The notes beneath the pieces are model-generated. The model did not search any database and had not been told where the DNA came from. It was given only the letters and a program-made list of their open reading frames with translations. A stretch of 64,000 bases of DNA from CAIKNB01 sp041658705 (GTDB taxonomy: Bacteria; Patescibacteriota; Patescibacteriia; 2-12-FULL-60-25), in assembly GCA_041658705.1 (NCBI GenBank), contig JBAZZT010000006.1, forward strand, positions 29,219 through 93,218. The letters are read 5' to 3'. Position numbers and translations under genes: made by a program. The first letter of the stretch is position 1; each line of letters begins with the position of its first letter. Positions 57,848 through 64,000 of this stretch are shown here, one piece after another.

Positions 57848-59334
57848 ACTTGTCCCGTGATGAGCCAGCGATATTTGGCCAGCAACTTTTTGCGTGCCGC
57901 GATTTTTTTATCTTCCGACAAACTTTGCCATAACATCGAAAAAGCGCGCGCCTGGCCTTTGACGTAAGACATGGGTAAAACGTTGATTATATTTTTCCAC
58001 GCGTATTCGCGCTCATTGACGATGTAAGTCGCCAAGAGTCCAAAAACTTGGTCCAAGCTGTCATCGACTTCCTGGTTGAGAGCGTTGGCGCGATCCCATG
58101 ACTTGGCTCGCGCTTCTTGACTGAAACTGTCGGATGGAATGTCGAGGGCGTGGGTAAAAAAATCCCTGACGCTCTGATCCACGATCTCCATCAAAGCTTG
58201 ATGCACGCGCCGACGCCTGAATTCTTTGAGCAAAGTCTCTTTTGCGGCCTTGTCGTTCCGCGCCGCTTCCCAGGGTTTGAAATCGGGAGCGCTGGACTTG
58301 AGCGCGTACTCGACATGCCGCGCATTTTTAAGCGCTTCGCCCGCCGGTAGGCCATAGCTCGCCGCCAAATGCGCCGCGAACGCGCGCCGCCAACCTTCCC
58401 AAGCCTTGACCTTCTCGATCCCAGGACCGGCAAAATTAATTCCCTGCGCCATGAGTTCTGCGTGGTATTCCTCCGGCTTATTCTGTCTACTATCGTCCTT
58501 GATCGACTCGACTTCTTGGAACTTGATGCGCCGCGGCGACGAAACCAATTCGACCGCGTCATGCCGCAATCTGACGCTTTGCTCCGCGTCAAGCTGCGGG
58601 GCGTGCCAATCGTTAGCATGCGCCAACTCATGGGTCAAAGCTTCGACGAAGTACGATTCCAGCTCGCTTTGCGCATCTAGCTTGAGCAATGATTCTGAAT
58701 TGATCTCGATCCTCACCGGGCTGCCGTCGTTCGGATGGATGGTGCGACCGTAGTAAGAAAAAATCTCCAGCCCGGGGATTTTTATTTTTTCGTCCACCGG
58801 GCGAAAAGCGATGCTGGCCACGATGCCCGGCTGCGTCCAGGCGCGCGGCAAACGCGTCGCCAGGAAATCGCGCAATTTTTCCGGCGCCAAATCCAGACGT
58901 TCGAAACCTTTGAATTCAACTGGCCGCGGATTCTTCGTCTCGGCGAACTTATGGCGCCGGCGCCGATGTATTTCGGTCGAAGTCAAAAAAGGCACGCTGC
59001 CGTAATATTCACGGTCGCGGGTGAGCATGTCTTCCAGATTTGGATCCCTTCCGAGTCGCTGCAGCTCCGTGACGTCGGTCAGCACGCTCCCCTCTTTATC
59101 CCAGGCGTACGCTACGCCGGCGATCTGCAGCGTGCCGCTGGCGCAACCCGCGCTCTCGACGCCACCCAAGAATGCGGCCAGGGTCGCGATTTTTTTCGCT
59201 GAATGCTTAAGCGACTCGCACATGGCTAGGCGCTTGGGATCGAGGGGTTGCTCTTTTTTCTTCGCGCGTTCCGAAAACCGCGCGCCCTTCGGCGGCAAAT
59301 CGTTGACAGGAGTTTCGAAACGAACGGGTTTCAT
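57844..59334 (-). CDS. Membrane-associated HExxH protease B of the duplicated cassette
   Basis: A protein of 496 residues. N-terminal tail MKPVRFETPVNDLPPKG resembles the NPFE-type tails; a basic stretch and a hydrophobic segment (KIATLAAFLGGVESAGCASG) follow. The Cys there sits in a poor lipobox. The zinc site is THELAHANDWHAPQ (His235, Glu236, His239), with Glu293 in EEYHAELMAQ as likely third ligand (gluzincin-like). Paralogous to protease A: shared F-E, P-x-AW-x-x-P, PG-x-E, ELAHANDW and helical C-terminal part. Substrate unknown. Confidence 0.75.
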   Translation of the reverse strand: MKPVRFETPVNDLPPKGARFSERAKKKEQPLDPKRLAMCESLKHSAKKIATLAAFLGGVESAGCASGTLQIAGVAYAWDKEGSVLTDVTELQRLGRDPNLEDMLTRDREYYGSVPFLTSTEIHRRRRHKFAETKNPRPVEFKGFERLDLAPEKLRDFLATRLPRAWTQPGIVASIAFRPVDEKIKIPGLEIFSYYGRTIHPNDGSPVRIEINSESLLKLDAQSELESYFVEALTHELAHANDWHAPQLDAEQSVRLRHDAVELVSSPRRIKFQEVESIKDDSRQNKPEEYHAELMAQGINFAGPGIEKVKAWEGWRRAFAAHLAASYGLPAGEALKNARHVEYALKSSAPDFKPWEAARNDKAAKETLLKEFRRRRVHQALMEIVDQSVRDFFTHALDIPSDSFSQEARAKSWDRANALNQEVDDSLDQVFGLLATYIVNEREYAWKNIINVLPMSYVKGQARAFSMLWQSLSEDKKIAARKKLLAKYRWLITGQV

Positions 59335-59786
59335 TTTGTTGCCGCTTTTCCGCGCGCGCCATCAAGAGCTTTCGACCACTTAGCTATCTCTGCATGCGGC
59401 AGATTACGTATCGCCGAGATGAGCACGCAGCGTTCCTCCGCTTCAAACGGCAAAGCCAGCATTTTCTCCCAACACCCCAGCGCTTCGGGCGAGCAAGTGC
59501 GTATCTGCAACCCGTTCATGATGACCCAATGGCGAAAAGCCTCGGTGAAGCGTTTGTCGCGCGGCATGATTTTGTCTTCAAAAAAATCGTAAGCCGCGCC
59601 CGCCGCCGACTCGTTACGCTTCTCGCCCATGATCGACAATCCGCTGGTCTGCCACTCGCTGATTTGTTTACCCAAAATTTCCTCGCCGTCTTTCGACAGC
59701 ATGAAACCCGCGAACATCCCCTCTTCCGAAGTCAGCTCGCCTAAGTAACGGTAGTCTTGATCGAAGAGCAAAGAAATCGTGGTCAT
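59331..59786 (-). CDS. Partner protein A of the duplicated protease cassette
   Basis: A soluble 151-residue protein, the same length as partner B and alignable with it end to end (LGELTSEEGMFAGFMLSKDG against LGELSVSEAGFGSCMLSQAG; MPRDKRFTEAFRHWV against QPRDPLFGCAFRDWI). It overlaps protease A by 4 nt upstream and protease B by 4 nt downstream, so all four genes form one coupled run. No known family is recognised. Confidence 0.72.
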   Translation of the reverse strand: MTTISLLFDQDYRYLGELTSEEGMFAGFMLSKDGEEILGKQISEWQTSGLSIMGEKRNESAAGAAYDFFEDKIMPRDKRFTEAFRHWVIMNGLQIRTCSPEALGCWEKMLALPFEAEERCVLISAIRNLPHAEIAKWSKALDGARGKAATK

Positions 59787-61282
59787 ATCCGTGTCTTGGG
59801 AGTCTTGGGCGTTCCCGTCAGCGTAATTCGGGCGTAAAAAATGAATGACTTGCGCAAATTAAGGCGTTTGGCTTCGGGGACTTTTTTCCACTGCCGCGCG
59901 AACCAATTGATCTGGTTTTCGATTTCCTGCGTCCGATCTCCTCTGGCGTCCTTTTCCCAATAGCTCGACCTGGTCCGCCTGGCCGTCTCCAACAAAGTCT
60001 TCCAACCTTGGAAAGCCTGCGCACAATCTCCGGGTATGCGTCGCGCTATCTGAAGTTCTTCAGTCATTTGCGACCCTGACTTAGTCTTCATGTATTTGAG
60101 TTCTTTTTCGGTGAAGCTCGCTTTGCCCTGATCCAAACCATATTCTATCTCGCGCCGCAGCTCCGCGTCCGCGATAGCTTGCGCCAGCTCCTTGAACCTG
60201 GTCCAACGGTAATCGGAGATGACCTTGTGTTCGGTCTTTAACCGTTCTTCGAAAGCTTTCCACGGCGCGTAAGCGGAATCTATCTTGTTGAAATACCATT
60301 TGACCAAACGCGCATTTTCCACGGCTTGCTCTTGCGACGCGTCATATTGGTCAGTCAAAATCCCGGAATATTCCACGACCCAAGTCTCCCAATTTTTCGC
60401 CGTTCTTTTGGATGCGCTTGGTCCGAGCGCGCTGCTGATGAGTTCGGCGAAGTATTCGGTCGCTCTTTCGTCATTGGCGGACTTTTCCTTGCCTGGTTTA
60501 GCTTTGATGCCTTCCGGGTACCAAAATCTCGGCCGGCCTTGATCCTGCGACGCCTGCATGACGCGGAAACGCAATTGCAAGCTATCCTCCTGGGTCAATT
60601 CCGGCGAAGAACGCCAATCATTGGCGTGCGCGAATTCGTGCGCCAAAACGTCGCTGAACAAAAATTTAAGATTTTCTTCCTGCTCTTTCTCCTTGAATTT
60701 TTCGCTGGTGAGCGAAATCTCTACCGGACCACCGTTGAACGGCACCGAACAATGGCCGTATTCCGGAAGATTCTCGAAGCCGGGGTACGCCATGGGGACA
60801 AAATGCGGATCGACTTTGATGCTCCCGATGTTCGCCGGACGTGACCAGGCCGGCGGAAAAGCCGCGGCCATGTAGGCACGCAAATCTGCGGCTTTGATGC
60901 CGGCTGCCTCAAAACCCTCCACCTTAGTTTCCCCTGCGGCGCTGTTTGCTTTTTCATGTCGCAGTCTCTGGCGAACCAGATCAAGACGAACGGATCCGAC
61001 TTTTTCGTCCAAAGTCTCGAGCATGACCTCGTTCGACGGCATGCCCGTCTCGGGCTCGGTCAATTTCAAAGGCTGACAATAGTCCCACAAGATGGCAAAG
61101 TCATCCCTGTTCTTGTATCCGATAGCCGCTGACACGCCGATAAAGGCGAGACCGTAGACCGCTGCGCTACGGCGCAAATTTTGCATGAGCCGCGCGCGTT
61201 TCGACTCTGGCGTTTCCTTTTCCGCAACTCCGCTTTCCGGCGAGGAAAGTCCGATGGGAGTTTCGTAAGGATTCCTGGCCAT
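59783..61282 (-). CDS. Membrane-anchored HExxH protease A of the duplicated cassette
   Basis: A protein of 499 residues. Tail MARNPYETPIGLSSPESG, basic segment (KRARLMQNLRR), then one transmembrane helix (SAAVYGLAFIGVSAAIGY) that places the rest outside by the positive-inside rule. The zinc site is LAHEFAHANDWRSSPEL (His215, Glu216, His219), with Glu280 in TEYFAELISS as likely third ligand. The C-terminal 200 residues are helical. The ATG lies 1 nt after the ftsX stop, so it is expressed with ftsEX. Confidence 0.78.
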   Translation of the reverse strand: MARNPYETPIGLSSPESGVAEKETPESKRARLMQNLRRSAAVYGLAFIGVSAAIGYKNRDDFAILWDYCQPLKLTEPETGMPSNEVMLETLDEKVGSVRLDLVRQRLRHEKANSAAGETKVEGFEAAGIKAADLRAYMAAAFPPAWSRPANIGSIKVDPHFVPMAYPGFENLPEYGHCSVPFNGGPVEISLTSEKFKEKEQEENLKFLFSDVLAHEFAHANDWRSSPELTQEDSLQLRFRVMQASQDQGRPRFWYPEGIKAKPGKEKSANDERATEYFAELISSALGPSASKRTAKNWETWVVEYSGILTDQYDASQEQAVENARLVKWYFNKIDSAYAPWKAFEERLKTEHKVISDYRWTRFKELAQAIADAELRREIEYGLDQGKASFTEKELKYMKTKSGSQMTEELQIARRIPGDCAQAFQGWKTLLETARRTRSSYWEKDARGDRTQEIENQINWFARQWKKVPEAKRLNLRKSFIFYARITLTGTPKTPKTRI

Positions 61283-61283
61283 G

Positions 61284-62204
61284 TTATTTCTTCAGATATT
61301 TTCCGACCGCGGCCCACGAAGACAAAGCGACTAGGAGCGCGAGCGTGCCGCCTTGGGCCACGGCCAAACCAAAGATGTTGCCTTGGAAATACGCGATCAG
61401 ACCGGGTTCGCTGCCGTCGAATAGCCCGCGCAGATTAGGTTCAAGATAAGCCAAGGCTAAGGCGACCCCTCCGGCGGATATGAGCAAAGCGAACAGCGCC
61501 AGGAAGATGCCTTCCAACACAAAAGGCAGACGCACGAAAGCGTTGGACGCGCCGACCAAGCGCATGATGCCGATTTCCTCGCGCTGCGTGTAGATGGCGA
61601 CGCGCACCGTGTTGAACACGATTAAGATGGAAAACAAGGCGAACACGCCGATCAATCCCGCGCCGAAGACACTGACCGACGCGCCGATCTCGCGCACGCG
61701 GTTGATGGCAAAGGCGTGGTCGTCGAAATTCTTGGACTCGATGGCAAAATCGAACTGCGGATTTTTTAGCGCTTCAAGCAAAAAAGGATAATCCGCCGGT
61801 TTGCGCGCTTTGAGGATGAGCACGCCGCCCAAAGGATTCTGCTCCAACTCGGCCAGCGCATCCAGCACCTTGGGATCGTTTTGGTTGGCTTGCTTGAACT
61901 GGGCGAGCGCTTGTTCGGCGCTGACCAGTTCGGCGGACTTGACCTGCGGCAGCGCGACCATGGCGAACTTCGCCTGCTCCAACACGGCTTGCGGCGTCGC
62001 GGCGGCGAAATACACGGACACGTCGATCTTATCTTCGAGTTGACGCACCGCGCCGGTCAACAACGCGTTTACCCCCAACAACACGTTGACCGACAACAGC
62101 GCCAGCACCAACACGAAAACCGTGGTGAGCGCGAGCCATAGGTTGCGCACGAAATGTTTCCAAGCGGTGACGATGATCCGCCACAAATTGATGAATAAGG
62201 ACAT
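61284..62204 (-). CDS. ftsX: Cell-division protein FtsX
   Basis: A protein of 306 residues with the FtsX layout: N-terminal cytoplasmic tail, helix 1 (LALTTVFVLVLALLSVNVLL), a large extracytoplasmic domain (DKIDVSVYFAAATP...KSAELVSAEQAL), then three helices with YTQREEIGIMRLVGASNAFV. With FtsE it transmits ATP hydrolysis to peptidoglycan hydrolases at the septum. Its ATG directly follows the ftsE stop. Confidence 0.95.
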   Translation of the reverse strand: MSLFINLWRIIVTAWKHFVRNLWLALTTVFVLVLALLSVNVLLGVNALLTGAVRQLEDKIDVSVYFAAATPQAVLEQAKFAMVALPQVKSAELVSAEQALAQFKQANQNDPKVLDALAELEQNPLGGVLILKARKPADYPFLLEALKNPQFDFAIESKNFDDHAFAINRVREIGASVSVFGAGLIGVFALFSILIVFNTVRVAIYTQREEIGIMRLVGASNAFVRLPFVLEGIFLALFALLISAGGVALALAYLEPNLRGLFDGSEPGLIAYFQGNIFGLAVAQGGTLALLVALSSWAAVGKYLKK

Positions 62205-62891
<687 letters not shown>

Positions 62892-62941
62892 TTGATGATG
62901 GAATGATGCCTCTACGCGAAGCGGAGTCTCCGCGTCGAGAC

Positions 62942-63637
62942 TTACAGCGGTTCAACGGTCACCGCGACGACACCGGCGGAAAGTCTGGCGAGCTGTTTGA
63001 ATGCCACGGCATCCAAATCAATGGCGCGTTTGGGAAAAATCCGGCGATCCGGTCCGTAATCATTTACCCTGACGATCACGGACTTACTCGGGTCGTCCAC
63101 GCGCTTGACTAAAAGTTTCGTCCCCTTGGGGAAATCCGGCGAGGCTGCGCACAGGCAACCCTTATAACGATACCACGTCGCATCGCCTTTTCGAAGCCCG
63201 CGCGGCGCTTTATTCAACCTGACTTCGTTGCCCGGAGCAGCTTCGGCGGTCACGTAACCTTTTGCGCTCACGCTAGTTCGTCCCACCCAAGTGCCGGATA
63301 CGTTTTCTTCGATGCGCCAGTCTTCGTTTTTACCCAAAACACCCTCCGTTTTGAGGGCTATTTTGATTTTCTTCGGCCAAGCCGCGACATCCGAGGTCCG
63401 CACCATGTATTGCGTCGGACTGGCGGAAAAAATCTGCAATTCCGCTTCTTTGACCAAACTCCCCGCATTCCAAGACAAAACCAACCGCCCCGCATCGAGC
63501 TGCAAATTGACCGCGCGCCCGATAAAACCTTGGTCAAGATGAAAAACGCCAAGCTCCGCCGCTGCCGCCGGTTGGGCAAAACAAACAAGAACAACCAACG
63601 AACTGGCGAGCTGCGATAAGATTGTCCTCCGTTTCAT
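62942..63637 (-). CDS. RlpA-like double-psi beta-barrel protein
   Basis: A protein of 231 residues with signal peptide (ILSQLASSLVVLVCFAQPAAAA, read in part). The mature N-terminal half is a beta-rich region with a repeated hydrophobic pattern; the C-terminal half is the RlpA/DPBB fold (GDATWYRYKG, FPKGTKLLVKRVDDPSKSVI in part, VRVNDYGPDRRIFPKRAIDL). RlpA proteins bind or cut septal glycan; lying upstream of ftsEX it could be the enzyme they control. GATATT ends 6 nt before the ATG. Confidence 0.87.
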   Translation of the reverse strand: MKRRTILSQLASSLVVLVCFAQPAAAAELGVFHLDQGFIGRAVNLQLDAGRLVLSWNAGSLVKEAELQIFSASPTQYMVRTSDVAAWPKKIKIALKTEGVLGKNEDWRIEENVSGTWVGRTSVSAKGYVTAEAAPGNEVRLNKAPRGLRKGDATWYRYKGCLCAASPDFPKGTKLLVKRVDDPSKSVIVRVNDYGPDRRIFPKRAIDLDAVAFKQLARLSAGVVAVTVEPL

Positions 63638-63763
63638 GCGTCGAATATCCTAGCAACTGATTCGACGAGAGACAAGCATCGTCCTGCCTCGACAATGAAT
63701 TCACTCAAGTATCAAAGTGCCGAAGGGTCAAAGGGCCAAAAAAGAGACAAAAGAAAATAAGCG

Positions 63764-64000
63764 TCACTTGCGGAGGCGAAAAACAAACGAGCGGGACAGA
63801 TTCCAGGTAATCCCGGGAGTAGCCCAGCCGCTGTGCAGCCACGTCCCATCGGCGTCACGTGCAACGTAGAAGGCGCGCGGGCTGCCGACGGGAACGATTA
63901 TCTGTTTCATGGCGATCCTCAACCATTCATCGAGAGGTTGATCCTTATAATCCAGACGGAGATGCGGGCCGACTTCTGCCGGGCAGAGTTCGAGGCCAAG
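63764..64000 (-). CDS. Partial hypothetical protein, cut by the right edge
   Basis: The minus strand is open from the edge to a TGA at 63764-63766 and gives 78 C-terminal residues, including PLDEWLRIAMKQIIVPVGSP, RAFYVARDADGTWLHSGWA and TWNLSRSFVFRLRK. The mix of aromatic, basic and beta-prone residues reads as real protein and as the end of a lineage-specific family. The start is outside the window. No function is assigned. Confidence 0.6.
   Translation of the reverse strand, partial: LGLELCPAEVGPHLRLDYKDQPLDEWLRIAMKQIIVPVGSPRAFYVARDADGTWLHSGWATPGITWNLSRSFVFRLRK

Noticed and set aside
57392..59786. The cassette taken as a classical toxin-antitoxin pair
   Set aside because: The putative effector is a 500-residue protease with a membrane anchor or hydrophobic segment and the partner is a long, well-structured protein; no antitoxin DNA-binding domain or autoregulation site is visible.

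Overview
The window reads as a compact bacterial chromosome segment of moderate GC, most likely from the Candidate Phyla Radiation (Patescibacteria, Parcubacteria-like). This is an inference from gene style: a type IV pilus locus with several minor pilins and an embedded CheY-like receiver, single-copy core genes in unusual neighbourhoods, many lineage-specific proteins without recognisable relatives, short lipoproteins, and gaps filled by inverted repeats. TGA is used as an ordinary stop (for example in ligA), so the recoded UGA lineages (Gracilibacteria, Absconditabacteria) do not fit. A finer placement cannot be made from the sequence alone.

Layout. 1-11.5 kb: an HExxH metallopeptidase, an envelope/redox operon (lgt, trxB, a membrane-anchored DsbA-like protein), gatC-gatA, ligA, a GIY-YIG nuclease between repeats, and two paralogous small proteins. 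11.5-25.4 kb: the type IV pilus locus on the minus strand (pilM, N, O, a PilP-position protein, pilB, a receiver, pilC, two pilins, pilD and four minor pilins), headed by a large Cys-rich surface protein. 25.4-39.8 kb: rnhA, recJ, lepA, murJ, a GT2 glycosyltransferase and a TrmH-type methylase, interleaved with three members of a lineage-specific paralogous family and with lipoproteins. 39.9-49.3 kb: an RlmD-type methylase, era, and an oxidative-defence cluster (bcp, superoxide dismutase, ahpC, glutaredoxin), then pepA. 49.5-57.2 kb: a HAD phosphatase, a VKOR-DsbA fusion, a nuclease, an Smr protein, a Cache protein, tRNA-Gln and pyrD. 57.4-64 kb: a minus-strand run of an RlpA-like protein, ftsE, ftsX and a tandemly duplicated two-gene cassette (HExxH membrane protease plus a 151-residue partner, twice, with 4-nt overlaps).

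Three themes stand out. (1) Nearly every gap holds one of about a dozen families of imperfect inverted repeats. Some copies have entered coding sequence (ligA, recJ, a minor pilin, two members of the paralogous family), and others supply start or stop codons. (2) Genes seem to fall into two expression classes: about ten short accessory genes with a strong Shine-Dalgarno and a hairpin just downstream, against core genes without a Shine-Dalgarno, several of which have a -10-like hexamer about 6 nt before the start codon as expected of leaderless mRNAs. (3) Possible new biology: the duplicated protease/partner cassette behind ftsEX; a shared N-terminal Asn-Pro-Phe/Tyr-Glu motif on several otherwise unrelated lineage-specific proteins; and four intergenic hairpins with unrelated stems but a conserved loop containing CCGATAGG. 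All functional statements rest on motif recognition by eye; no database search was run.
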